Below are positions 33,567 through 43,600 of a DNA stretch of 64,000 nucleotides, one piece after another; the stretch's first letter is position 1, and each line of letters begins with the position of its first letter. Both the position numbers and the translations under genes were made by a program. The stretch lies in contig JBBIUV010000018.1 of NCBI GenBank assembly GCA_037440065.1, positions 310,001 through 374,000 of the forward strand. Direction: 5' to 3'. The notes under the pieces were generated by a model, which saw only the letters and a program-made list of their open reading frames with translations, was not told the origin of the DNA and made no database searches. The DNA is from UBA1563 sp037440065. Lineage in GTDB: Bacteria; Bacteroidota; Ignavibacteria; Ignavibacteriales; Ignavibacteriaceae.

Positions 33567-35117
33567 ATGAAAAAATTTCTAATCTTTTTACTTTTTGTTT
33601 CTACAGTTTTTGCTCAATACGAAGACAGCGGAAAACGGGGTTTATATTTTCAGAAAAAAACTTATTCGGATTTTCCAATTCCAACTTTTGCCCAAAGTGT
33701 AAAATTGTTGCCCTCGCCAATTTTGGAGAAGAATCCTGAATTAGTAAAACTTTATTGGGCAGCATGGGAAATGGCGTTCGATCATTTTAAGAGACCGCCG
33801 AAAGGCTCGCCGTTTGTTTCAAACTATATTGATGAAGCATTCGCTCCTAACATTTTTCAGTGGGATACGTTTTTCATGCTGATGTTTGCGCGCTACGCAA
33901 ATCATAATTTCCCATCGATACAATCACTTGATAATTTTTATTGCCGCCAATATGAAAACGGGTATATCTGTCGCGAAATTGTTGAAGCAACGGGAGAAGA
34001 TTTTGTTTTTGAAGGGCGTGAACACACAATAAATCCGCCGCTGTTTAGCTGGGCCGAAGTTGAAAATTATAAAATCACGGGAGATAAATCCCGTTTTGCA
34101 ATGGTGCTGCCTGTGTTGGAAAAATATACCGAATGGCTTGAGAAATTCCGCAGGAAAGAAAACACAAAACATAATTTGTATTGGCAGACCGGACTCGGTT
34201 CCGGTATGGATAACACTCCGCGTAGCGGCTCCGGTTGGGTTGATATGTCGGCGCAAATGGAGATGATGTATCACGACATGGCTTTCATGTGCGATGAACT
34301 TAAGTTAACTGAGAAAGCTTCTTCTTTTAGAGAAAAAGCAAAATCGATCAGCGACAGAATCAACAAATTCATGTGGAATGATGAAGACGGTTTCTATTAT
34401 GATGTTGACGACAACGGCAATCAAGTTAAATGCAAAACGATCGCTTCTTTCTGGCCGATGCTCGCCGGAATTTCGAACCAGCAACAAGCTGAAAAAATGT
34501 TAGCGAATTTGAAAGACACAAAAACGTTTTGGCGGACAATTCCTTTCGCTTCGCTTGCTGCAGATGACAAAAATTACAAAGCAGACGGCAGTTATTGGCT
34601 TGGCAGCGTTTGGGCATCGACAAATGTTATGGTGATTAAAGGCTTGGACAAATTTGCGATTGGTGAGAACGCAAAATATTTTAATGAATTTACTGCTACA
34701 GCTACAGAGAAATATCTCGAAGGAATGTTTGAAGTTTATAAACGAACAGGAACGATTTGGGAAAATTATGCACCAGACGCACACACGCGTGGATTGTGGT
34801 CGAGACCCGATTTTGTTGGCTGGAGCGGCTGCGGACCGATTGAATTGCTCATCGAAAATATTTTAGGCATTCGTGCCGATGCAAGTAAAAATGAAATATC
34901 CTGGTACCTAAACCGCATTGACAAAAATGGGATTGAGGATCTGAGATTTGGAGATAACGCGGTATCGCTTCTTTGTGCAAAAAGAATTTCGGTAAACAAA
35001 CCGTGTGAAGTTGAAGTCACCGCTAAAAAATCTTTTAAATTGATTGTAACCAAATGGGATAAACCACCCAAAACTTATTTGATCAAAGAAGGTATTAATA
35101 AATTAATTGTTGAGTAA
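33567..35117 (+). CDS. Secreted trehalase-like (GH37/MGH1-like) glycosidase
   Basis: This 516-residue protein has a signal peptide (MKKFLIFLLFVSTVFAQ) and an (alpha/alpha)6-barrel. QWDTFFMLMFARYANHN, LFSWAEVENYKITGDKSRF, LGSGMDNTPRSGSGWVDMSA and GSYWLGSVWASTNVMVIKGL match the trehalase/MGH1-like set of glycosidases; the WDTFF and GMDNTPR segments contain likely catalytic or substrate-binding residues. IWENYAPD ... SGCGPIELLIENILGI follows the family ending. The substrate might be trehalose or another alpha-linked glucoside. It is the second of four adjacent secreted glycosidases. Confidence 0.85.
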   Translation: MKKFLIFLLFVSTVFAQYEDSGKRGLYFQKKTYSDFPIPTFAQSVKLLPSPILEKNPELVKLYWAAWEMAFDHFKRPPKGSPFVSNYIDEAFAPNIFQWDTFFMLMFARYANHNFPSIQSLDNFYCRQYENGYICREIVEATGEDFVFEGREHTINPPLFSWAEVENYKITGDKSRFAMVLPVLEKYTEWLEKFRRKENTKHNLYWQTGLGSGMDNTPRSGSGWVDMSAQMEMMYHDMAFMCDELKLTEKASSFREKAKSISDRINKFMWNDEDGFYYDVDDNGNQVKCKTIASFWPMLAGISNQQQAEKMLANLKDTKTFWRTIPFASLAADDKNYKADGSYWLGSVWASTNVMVIKGLDKFAIGENAKYFNEFTATATEKYLEGMFEVYKRTGTIWENYAPDAHTRGLWSRPDFVGWSGCGPIELLIENILGIRADASKNEISWYLNRIDKNGIEDLRFGDNAVSLLCAKRISVNKPCEVEVTAKKSFKLIVTKWDKPPKTYLIKEGINKLIVE

Positions 35118-35138
35118 ACTTTTCGTACAGATATTATT

Positions 35139-37355
35139 ATGAAATCAAAATTACTTTTCTCTGTTATAACTTTATTTTTTCTTACATCACCAATCACCGC
35201 ACAATTTATTTCTCTTCCGGGAAATTGGCTCTTTAAAACCGGCGATAGTCCCGCCTACAAAGCATCCGGTTTTGACGACAGCAAATGGGAATATCTAATG
35301 GTTCCCGGTAATTGGGAAAATCAAGGATATCCTGATTATAACGGTTACGCCTGGTACCGGGTTCATTTTCAAGTTGACAAAAAAAATCTACAAAGAAAAC
35401 TTTTTCTTCTCCTTGGAAAAATTGATGACGAAGATGAAACTTTTCTAAATGGTGAACTTGTCGGTTCAATGGGAAAGTTTCCACCGGAAGATGTAACAGC
35501 CTGGAACGAACAAAGATCGTACGCAATTCCCGATGGATTGTTAAAAGAAGATAATGTTCTTGCAATTAGAATGTATGACGGGCAAGGTGGTGGCGGGCTC
35601 CATTCAGGTCTAATTGGAATTTTTGATAAACCTACTTCGGTATTGGAACAAAATCCCGGGCCGGCACCTAAAAAATCTTTCTACCAGATTACAACGTCAA
35701 ATGGATTGATCGCAGCAGTATATAATGAAAACTTGAACATTGTAGAATCGGTTTCTCCGCACATTTTTCAAATGTATGATCTTGGCAAACCGGTAAAGCC
35801 TTTTCTTCGATACTTGCAGCTTGCTGATGGACAGAAACCTCTTTCTGTTGAGTATGTAAAAAATACTCACGTCATTAAAATCAATTATGGTGATTTTTCA
35901 CTGTACTACTTCGCCCCTTTTTCCATAAACGAAAAAATATTTGTTACTGTTGCCGAAGGGAATCTTGAAAAGATTAAGGATTTAAGATTTACTTTTGAAA
36001 AAGATCAAAATAAGATACTTGAAAAAACAGTTCTCCTGGAAAATAAAAACAAACCGGCACAAAAATATTTTCTCTTTTCATTTAACGATTCGCTCCACAA
36101 CAACACGGAAGCGTTTGAAAAGATAAGTGATAAGAAAATTCTAAAAAATTTGTTAGCTGATGAAGTCTCCTACATGCGAAATGCTTTTCGCAAAGTGCGG
36201 ATTCCTACCGGACTAAGTAAGGACGAAAGAAATCTATACGAACAGTCGATTGCCATAATAAAGATGGCGCAAGTTTCGCAGAAAGAAATATTTGAAAAGT
36301 CCCGCGGGCAAATTATAGCATCCCTTCCTCCCGGCAATTGGAACATTGGATGGTTGCGCGACGCTACCTATGCAGTCCTTGCTTTGAACAAACTTCATTT
36401 ATTTGAAGAAGCAAAAAATGCGCTCAACTTTTTTCTGCATGCCGATGCCGGATATTATAAAAATTATGTTTGGAAAGACGGCATTGATTACGGAGTTAAA
36501 GTTGATTGCAGACTTTCCGTCTGCCGTTATTTCGGAATTGGGAAAGAAGAATCGGATTTTAATGAGAAGGGACCAAACGTTGAACTGGATGGTTTCGGCT
36601 TATTCCTAACTGCGTTTTCCGATTACATAAATGTATCCGGTGATGAAAAATTCCTTAAAGATAATTATGAAACTGTGACGAAATTAGTTGCTGATCCAAT
36701 ACTGACTTTTATTGAACCGAACAATTTAATAAGAAAAGATTCCGGTCCATGGGAAATGCATTTACCGGGCGTTCAGCAAAGTTTCACAACCATTGTTAAT
36801 GCGGCGGGTTTGCGTGATTTCGGTGCGTTGCTAAAAAAACATCATTATGATAATTACCAAAAATATTTTGATGGCTGTAAGAGACTAACTTCAGGCATAA
36901 AACAAAATCTTATGTATGATGGAAAAATGCTAAAAGGTTTTAGTGAAGCCGCAACTCCGACAGAACTTAATTTTCATGATGGCGGCGTAATTGAAGCATT
37001 CTCTCAAAATTTATTAAACGATAAAAAACTTTTCAACAGTAATTACAACGAATATGAAAAAGGTTTGCGCATTGATAAAAGACGCGGCTTCTCTCGCTTG
37101 AGCAACCCAGATTGGTACACTATCAGCGAATGGCCTTTTCTTGATTTACGAATTGCGCTGGCTCTCAACACTTTCGGAAGAAAAACGGAAGCGAAATATT
37201 TAATTGATTCGATCACCGAGTATGCTAAACTGAATTTTAATTTTATTGCAGAACTTTATAACTACAAAGATGAAAATTACGGCGGCGCGGTTCCAATGAT
37301 CGGGTACGGTGCCGGAGTTTATATTTTAACAATCAATAATTATTACAATAAATAA
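35139..37355 (+). CDS. Secreted GH15-like glycosidase with N-terminal GH2-type sugar-binding domain
   Basis: This 738-residue protein has a signal peptide (MKSKLLFSVITLFFLTSPITA). Residues ~25-170 form a jelly roll like the GH2 sugar-binding domain (FDDSKWEYLMVPGNWENQGY, DDEDETFLNGELVGSMGKFP). A beta region follows (~180-340). Residues ~355-735 look like a GH15 (glucoamylase-like) alpha-toroid: WNIGWLRDATYAVLALNKL, NVELDGFGLFLTAFSDY, KDSGPWEMHLPGVQQSFTTI. The combination is less common than either part alone. The substrate is probably an alpha-glucoside, but not certain. It lies 21 bases after the trehalase-like gene. Confidence 0.8.
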   Translation: MKSKLLFSVITLFFLTSPITAQFISLPGNWLFKTGDSPAYKASGFDDSKWEYLMVPGNWENQGYPDYNGYAWYRVHFQVDKKNLQRKLFLLLGKIDDEDETFLNGELVGSMGKFPPEDVTAWNEQRSYAIPDGLLKEDNVLAIRMYDGQGGGGLHSGLIGIFDKPTSVLEQNPGPAPKKSFYQITTSNGLIAAVYNENLNIVESVSPHIFQMYDLGKPVKPFLRYLQLADGQKPLSVEYVKNTHVIKINYGDFSLYYFAPFSINEKIFVTVAEGNLEKIKDLRFTFEKDQNKILEKTVLLENKNKPAQKYFLFSFNDSLHNNTEAFEKISDKKILKNLLADEVSYMRNAFRKVRIPTGLSKDERNLYEQSIAIIKMAQVSQKEIFEKSRGQIIASLPPGNWNIGWLRDATYAVLALNKLHLFEEAKNALNFFLHADAGYYKNYVWKDGIDYGVKVDCRLSVCRYFGIGKEESDFNEKGPNVELDGFGLFLTAFSDYINVSGDEKFLKDNYETVTKLVADPILTFIEPNNLIRKDSGPWEMHLPGVQQSFTTIVNAAGLRDFGALLKKHHYDNYQKYFDGCKRLTSGIKQNLMYDGKMLKGFSEAATPTELNFHDGGVIEAFSQNLLNDKKLFNSNYNEYEKGLRIDKRRGFSRLSNPDWYTISEWPFLDLRIALALNTFGRKTEAKYLIDSITEYAKLNFNFIAELYNYKDENYGGAVPMIGYGAGVYILTINNYYNK

Positions 37356-37406
37356 ACATGGCGATTCAGATCACTATTAACGCCATAAAACGATAACGGA
37401 GAAAAC

Positions 37407-39899
37407 ATGAAAAAAATACTAATGCTTTTGCTCGTTGCATCTACATGTTTTGCACAGCAAAAATTTCCCTACAAAGATGCTTCTTTACCAATTGATACGC
37501 GGGTTGAAGATTTACTGAAGCGAATGACGCTTGAAGAAAAAATTGATATGCTCGGCGGAACTGGGTTTGCAACAAAGCCAAATGAGCGGCTCGGCATTCC
37601 AGAGTTACGAATGACCGACGGACCGCTCGGAGTTCGCATTGATAAATCAACTGCATTCCCTTCCGGAATTAATTTAGCAGCTACCTGGAATCCGGCGCTT
37701 GTTGAAAAAGTCGGACACGCTCTCGGACGAGAAGTTAAAGCCTTTGATGCGCATGTACTTCTTGCACCATGCGTTAATATTGCGCGCATTCCAAACGGCG
37801 GAAGAAATTTTGAAAGTTATGGAGAAGACCCGTATCTCGCTTCTCGCATGGCGGTTCCTTATATTGAAGGATTGCAAGCAGAAGGTGTTGCCGCAACGGT
37901 AAAACATTTTGCTGCGAACAATCAAGAGCACGAACGGATGTTTGTTGACGCACAAATCAGCGAAAGAGCGTTGAATGAAATTTATCTTCCGGCATTCAAA
38001 GCGGCAGTGCAAGAAGCGAATGTACTTTGTGTGATGAATGCATACAACAAAATAAATGGACCCTTTGCAAGTGAGAATGATTATCTCTTAAAATATAAAT
38101 TGAAAAATGAATGGGGCTTTACGGGAATGGTAATGTCCGATTGGGGCGCTGTGCATAGTTCAATTCCAACCGCAAAGGGATCAATGGATTTGGAGATGCC
38201 GGAAGGCAAATATCTGAATAAAGATTCTTTGTGGAACGCTATTCAAAAAGGAGACGTGAAGGAGTCCACAATCGATGAAAAAGTTAGAAGGACTTTACGG
38301 ACAATATTTAAACTTGGACTTTTTGAGAAACCGAGTTTAAAAGATGACTATAAAGCCGGGACAAAAGAAAATCGTGAAGCTGCGTTTCTTGCCGCGCGCG
38401 AAGGAATTGTCCTTCTAAAAAATCAAGAGAACATTCTTCCGTTGAATTTTGCTAATTATAAATCAGTTGCCGTTATTGGTCCGAATGCAGCAAAAGCAAG
38501 AACCGGAGGTGGCGGTAGTTCGCAAGTTGATCCGCTTGAAGCGCCGAGTCCGCTGGAGATATTGAAGAAAAATTTCGGCGGTAAAGTTAAAATAAATTAC
38601 GCACAAGGAGTCCGGCTGGACGGCGAATCAATTCCGATTCCTTCAAAATATCTTTTAACTGATAAAGGTGAAGAAGGATTGCTTGGTGAATATTTTGATA
38701 ACATGGAATTAAGCGGGAAACCTTCTTATACCCGTGTTGATAAGGAAGTCTATTTTGATTGGGGCGGAGATTCTCCTTTTAAAAATGAAAAATGGAAACA
38801 AGATCATTTCTCAGTTCGATGGACAGGAAAACTGAAACCGGCAGTCAGTGGTGAATTTATTCTTGATCTGATCAGCGATGACGGTGTACGGTTCTGGCTT
38901 GATAATAAATTAGTAATTAATCATTGGACAGATCACGCGCCGGAATCACGTGAATATGAAGTTCATCTTGTTGCGGGTAAAGAATACAAAATTAAAATTG
39001 AATTTTATGAAAACGAAGGTGGCGCGGTTTGTAAATTCGGTTGGACGCTCCCGGGTGAAGACCCGATGGTAGCCGCTGTTAAAGCCGCTAAAACATCAGA
39101 CGCAGTGTTGTTCTTTGCCGGAACTTCGAACGCGTATGAATCAGAAGGTTTTGACCGCGATGATTTAGTTCTTCCGAAAAATCAAGATGCATTGATTGAA
39201 AAAATTGCAGAGGTTAATAAAAATGTTGTAGTGATTATTAACGCAGGCTCACCGGTATTTATGGACAAATGGCTCGCGAAAGTGAAAGGTGTAGTCTTTG
39301 CATTTTTCGGTGGACAGGAAATGAGCTACGCAATTTCTGACATTCTGTCGGGGAAATATAATCCTTCCGGTAAGTTACCGGTAACTTTCCCAAAACGGTG
39401 GGAAGATTGCTCTGCATTTTCATCTTATAAAAAAGTGGATAGCGTTACCCAATATACAGACGGAATTTTTGTCGGCTACCGTCATTTTGAACACAACAAT
39501 ATTGAACCTCTTTTTCCATTTGGTTTTGGATTATCGTACACAAATTATGCTTACAGCAATCTAAAACTCTCTGCAAACGAGCTGAGTCAAAATGAAAAAT
39601 TGACCGTCACATTCGATATTAAAAACACCGGTAAAGTTGATGGAAGTGAAATCCCCCAACTTTACATTCGTGATATAAAATCTAGTGTTGAGCGCCCGGT
39701 AAAAGAATTGAAAGGATTTGCGAAAGTAATGTTAAAGCCGGGAGAGACAAAAACAGTCATGCTGACAGTTGATAACTCAGCGTTATCTTTTTTTGATGAT
39801 AAAACAAAATCTTTTATCGCAGAACCGGGAGAGTTTGAAGTTCTTATCGGAAGTTCATCACAAAAAATTGAGCTAAAAGATAAGTTTTTGCTAAAATAG
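37407..39899 (+). CDS. Secreted GH3 beta-glucosidase with PA14 and Fn3-like domains
   Basis: This 830-residue protein has a signal peptide (MKKILMLLLVASTCFAQ). The GH3 TIM-like domain runs to ~residue 310, with nucleophile D245 in MVMSDWGAVHSS. The GH3 C-terminal sandwich starts near 350 (SVAVIGPNAAKARTGGGGSS) and is interrupted by a PA14 domain (residues ~430-550; DFISDDGVRFWLDN-like wording: LDLISDDGVRFWLDNKLVIN). It resumes around AVLFFAGTSNAYESEGFDRD, and an Fn3-like domain ends the protein (HTGKVDG-like: IKNTGKVDGSEIPQLYIRD). It should release glucose from beta-glucans or cello-oligosaccharides, working with the GH5. Confidence 0.93.
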   Translation: MKKILMLLLVASTCFAQQKFPYKDASLPIDTRVEDLLKRMTLEEKIDMLGGTGFATKPNERLGIPELRMTDGPLGVRIDKSTAFPSGINLAATWNPALVEKVGHALGREVKAFDAHVLLAPCVNIARIPNGGRNFESYGEDPYLASRMAVPYIEGLQAEGVAATVKHFAANNQEHERMFVDAQISERALNEIYLPAFKAAVQEANVLCVMNAYNKINGPFASENDYLLKYKLKNEWGFTGMVMSDWGAVHSSIPTAKGSMDLEMPEGKYLNKDSLWNAIQKGDVKESTIDEKVRRTLRTIFKLGLFEKPSLKDDYKAGTKENREAAFLAAREGIVLLKNQENILPLNFANYKSVAVIGPNAAKARTGGGGSSQVDPLEAPSPLEILKKNFGGKVKINYAQGVRLDGESIPIPSKYLLTDKGEEGLLGEYFDNMELSGKPSYTRVDKEVYFDWGGDSPFKNEKWKQDHFSVRWTGKLKPAVSGEFILDLISDDGVRFWLDNKLVINHWTDHAPESREYEVHLVAGKEYKIKIEFYENEGGAVCKFGWTLPGEDPMVAAVKAAKTSDAVLFFAGTSNAYESEGFDRDDLVLPKNQDALIEKIAEVNKNVVVIINAGSPVFMDKWLAKVKGVVFAFFGGQEMSYAISDILSGKYNPSGKLPVTFPKRWEDCSAFSSYKKVDSVTQYTDGIFVGYRHFEHNNIEPLFPFGFGLSYTNYAYSNLKLSANELSQNEKLTVTFDIKNTGKVDGSEIPQLYIRDIKSSVERPVKELKGFAKVMLKPGETKTVMLTVDNSALSFFDDKTKSFIAEPGEFEVLIGSSSQKIELKDKFLLK

Positions 39900-39929
39900 A
39901 TTCGTGAATATCTGTTTGATCCCTATAGT

Positions 39930-39964
39930 CCGTGTGCTATTGTAGCAAAATGAATAACACACGG
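39930..39964. terminator. CCGTGTG/CACACGG inverted repeat between convergent genes
   Basis: CCGTGTG (39930-39936) and CACACGG (39958-39964) pair over a 21-base loop, between the ends of the GH3 gene (+) and the TPR lipoprotein gene (-). ATTTCTCGGAT follows on the plus strand. The right arm belongs to CACACGGATTTCTCGGAT, of the 'cacggat' word type seen at 33520. It might be a two-way terminator. Confidence 0.4.
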
Positions 39965-39993
39965 ATTTCTCGGATGTTACAAATTAAATTTTA

Positions 39994-40587
39994 CTAAAAC
40001 CTCTTTAACTTTTCGATTTCATGTGCCAGCGCGGCAATTCCCGCCGGAGTAGATAAAGAAACTACAAATTCGGGATCGATCCTATTCACTTCTCTTAGGC
40101 TTTGAGAAAAATTCCCAAGCATAAAATAATTCTCCGCTTTTAAAACAATTAAGTCGTTATAATCAAGACTCGATAAATAGGGGAAGAACCACGCCGGATC
40201 GATCTTTAATGCTTGCTCAGCCTTTTGATTTGATAATGCATAATTTTTTGCAACGTTAAGAGCAAATGCATATCCTGCAAAGACGGACGCGTTCGGATCA
40301 ACCATTATTGAAGCGCTATCGAACATGATAAATGCTTTTTCAATACTGTCTTGCTTGAAGAGCACCCAGGCTAAACCCGAATAGGCTTCAGCATTTGCGG
40401 AGTCAACTTCAATTGCCTGACGGAAACGAAGATTGGCTTCCACAAAATCTTTTTTCGTGAAAGCGATCCAGCCGCCGTTTATTTCTGCCTCATATAAAAG
40501 CAAAGGATCTTCCGGTTCAACATTACAGCTAATAAAAACCGAGAGGAATAATAAAGAAATTGTAATTAGCTTCGATATATTTTTCAT
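39994..40587 (-). CDS. TPR-repeat lipoprotein
   Basis: From ATG 40587 the protein has 197 residues. The leader MKNISKLITISLLFLSVFIS ends in a lipobox with Cys at residue 21, and AAAGGAGA lies 5 bases upstream. The start at 40617 would put ten extra residues before the leader and overlap the preceding gene. Residues ~35-150 carry two to three TPR helix pairs: FRQAIEVDSANAEAYSGLAW, QKAEQALKIDPAWFFPYLSS. TPRs bind proteins, so a role in assembling or presenting surface proteins is possible. It directly follows the 3014-residue gene and may be co-transcribed. Confidence 0.82.
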   Translation of the reverse strand: MKNISKLITISLLFLSVFISCNVEPEDPLLLYEAEINGGWIAFTKKDFVEANLRFRQAIEVDSANAEAYSGLAWVLFKQDSIEKAFIMFDSASIMVDPNASVFAGYAFALNVAKNYALSNQKAEQALKIDPAWFFPYLSSLDYNDLIVLKAENYFMLGNFSQSLREVNRIDPEFVVSLSTPAGIAALAHEIEKLKRF

Positions 40588-40617
40588 AAAAATCTCCTTT
40601 AACAAAATTCTTTTCAA

Positions 40618-43600
40618 CTACTTTAAGAGAATCATTTTTCTTACTTGATCGAACTTGCTAGTCTTTAACCTATATAAATAAATACCGGACGGAACTTGAA
40701 CATTCGCATCGTTCATTCCATTCCACGTTACGGAGTATCTTCCGGCAACTGCAAAACCTGAATAAAGCGTTGAAATTCTTGCGCCGAGCATGTTGTAAAT
40801 CTCAAGCGTGAATTCACAATCTTCAGGTAGATGGTATGCAATAACTGTAGATGGATTAAACGGGTTCGGATAATTTTGAATCAGTGCAAAAGTTTTCGGA
40901 AGATCGATCACTTCTTTTTTATTGATATCAATTCCCAGTTTTACTTTGCCTAAGGTTGTTAGCGAAGCCGTAACGGTTTTTGTTTTCTTATTCACTTCAC
41001 TTTGAACCGGTTTCCATTCTCCGTTTTCAAAAACAAAAACAGAAAACTTATAGACTTCTTCAAACGATTCATTTTCAAACGAAAGGGTAACGTTGATGGC
41101 TTTCTTGAAGGTCCTTGCCGGTTGGATGTTGTAGAAGATCTCCTTGTTCACTTTTTCTTCTTCGATTGAGAAAAATGTTTTTTCTTCAACTACTCCCGGA
41201 TTTATCGCCAACGTTAAACCTTCATTTTTACTGGTGACTTTTGCAAAAAGATTTGGAAGCGCTACGCCAACGGCAAATTGACGAAGCGTATCTTTCTCAA
41301 TTCCCATTTTAGAAACTACACGGGATTGAAAGTTGTAAATTCCGGTTGTGTCAAATTTAACCGAGCATTCAAAGACGTTTGTCGAGTTTTGAATCGGATT
41401 CATTTCATAAACAGGTCTTTCGGTAACTCCCGTCCGCCATACCGTTGTTGTTGGCAACGCGCTTAATAATGAATCGGAAATCAGCACGACATTACAATAT
41501 TGAGTAAGCACCGGATTTTGTAAGATCGATACGTGAATGGTCGGTGGTAAAATTGCGATGGCAAAATTGCTTCGACTGGAATCGATCACGGTTGAATCTT
41601 CAGTGGCCCAAATTTTAATTCTACAGTTTGTTGATGTAATTTTTTCGATGAACAAACTAAAGACAGAATCGGATGCAGAGACTGCATTTGTCAAAGTTCT
41701 CCATGAATTTCCATCGTCTGTTGTTAGAACAATTTTTACCGATTCAACAAAACTGCTTTTCCATTTTATTTGTTTTGTTTCTCCAACGTACCAGGTTTCG
41801 CCTCCCTTTGGAGTTACGATAGTTATCTCCGGTGTATAAATCGAAAACACTTTATCCGATGTATCTCCAACGGTACTGTAGAATTTGTCGATAACACGAA
41901 TGCGGCATTGTGTTGATGTTACTTTAGGAATAACCCAAGTTAGCTTTTCAGTTTTTGCGTTTGTGGATTTTGAAATACTTGTCCAGTTGGCGCCGTTATC
42001 AATGGTGTAATCAATTATAAGTGAATCAGAATTCTGGTTCTTCCATGTTAATTGATATTCAGTTCCGCCTTTCAAATTCTCTCCTCCGTTTGGAGTAAGA
42101 ACGGTTAAAGTCGGAGTCATGATTGTAAATACCTCAGCCGAAGAATCGGCAGTTAAAATATTATTTCTATCGGTGATTTTCACTCTGCAATGTGTAGAAG
42201 AAATATTTTGCGGAATCTTCCAATCATAAGCCAGTAATGTTGCCGGTAAACTATTGGCAATCAGCTGCCAGGAAGCGCTGTTGTTAAGTGAATATTCCAA
42301 CTTAACCGAATCGACAAAATTGAAATTCCATTTAACTTGCTGTGTGCTTCCAGAGAACCATTTTTCGCCTCCTTGCGGAACAAGAAGCGCCAATGGTTTT
42401 ATGATTGAGAAGACATTGCTAACAGCTGAGATCTCTTTATAATTAACATCAGAGACTCTGATTTTAGCTTGCTCAGTTGGTGTCCTCGGGATGGTCCAAT
42501 TATACAATCCGGAAGAAGCGAGAACAGAATCTTTAAGCGGTAACCATGAAGTACCGTTGTCGGAAGAAAATTCAACCAATACAAATTCAACATCAAGACT
42601 ATTCCATTTGATTTGCTGAACAGTATTTGTCTTCCAATTTTCGCCACCTGCTGGAGAAGTTAATGTTATTTCAGGAACAACAATTGTAAATGTGTGGTCG
42701 CTTGTATCAGCAGTTGAAGCCAGGCTAACATCTGTTATACGTACTCGCGCTCTTGAGGTTCTTTCCGCCGGAATCTTCCAATCAATAGTTTCAGTAGCTG
42801 CATCAACTGAATCGGAAATAACTTTCCATTGAAATCCATCGTTGGTTGAATATTCGATCTTTATTTTGCTTATCTCATTGCTTATCCATGAAATTTTTTG
42901 TGTTGTTGATGTTCTCCATTTTTCGCCGCCGTTTGGAGAAGTAACAATAACTCTTGGGTTGTAAATTTCAAACGCATTATCGCTTGTATCACTGTGGGTT
43001 GCATCTTCAGTGTCGGTTATCCTGATAAGGCAATTTTTCGATTCAATCGCCGGGATTTCCCAATTATAACTTTTCAATCCAGCATTAACGGAAGCGGCGA
43101 GCGTACTCCAGTTTGATCCGTTATCCAAAGTGAATTCAATTTTTACGTTTTGGATTGGAGCGATTGTCGCATCGTCAGTATCAACTAAATTCCTTTTAAT
43201 CGCTTTTGGATTTACGATCTCGGAAATATTCCAAGTGATTGGAACAACAGTTTTTGCTCTTAATTTTTCGCCGCCGTTTGGAGAAGTAACGGCCAACGCT
43301 TCTTTATAAATTGTAAAGACGTTGTCACTTACATCTTGTACGGAGAGGTCGTCGTATTTAGCAACACGTACAAGTGCTTGAGAAGTTGGAAGGGATTCTA
43401 CATTCCAATTGTAAATTGCATACCACGCAAAAACTTTTGGAGCGAGAACATTCCATGTGGTTCCATTATCAAAAGAGAAATCAATTCTTACCGAATCAAG
43501 ATCACTACTTGTCCAAGTAATTTGGTGATTGGTTTGTGCCAGCCATTTTTCTCCTCCGTTTGGAGCGGTAAGCGTGATGGTAGGAACAACGATGGTGAAC

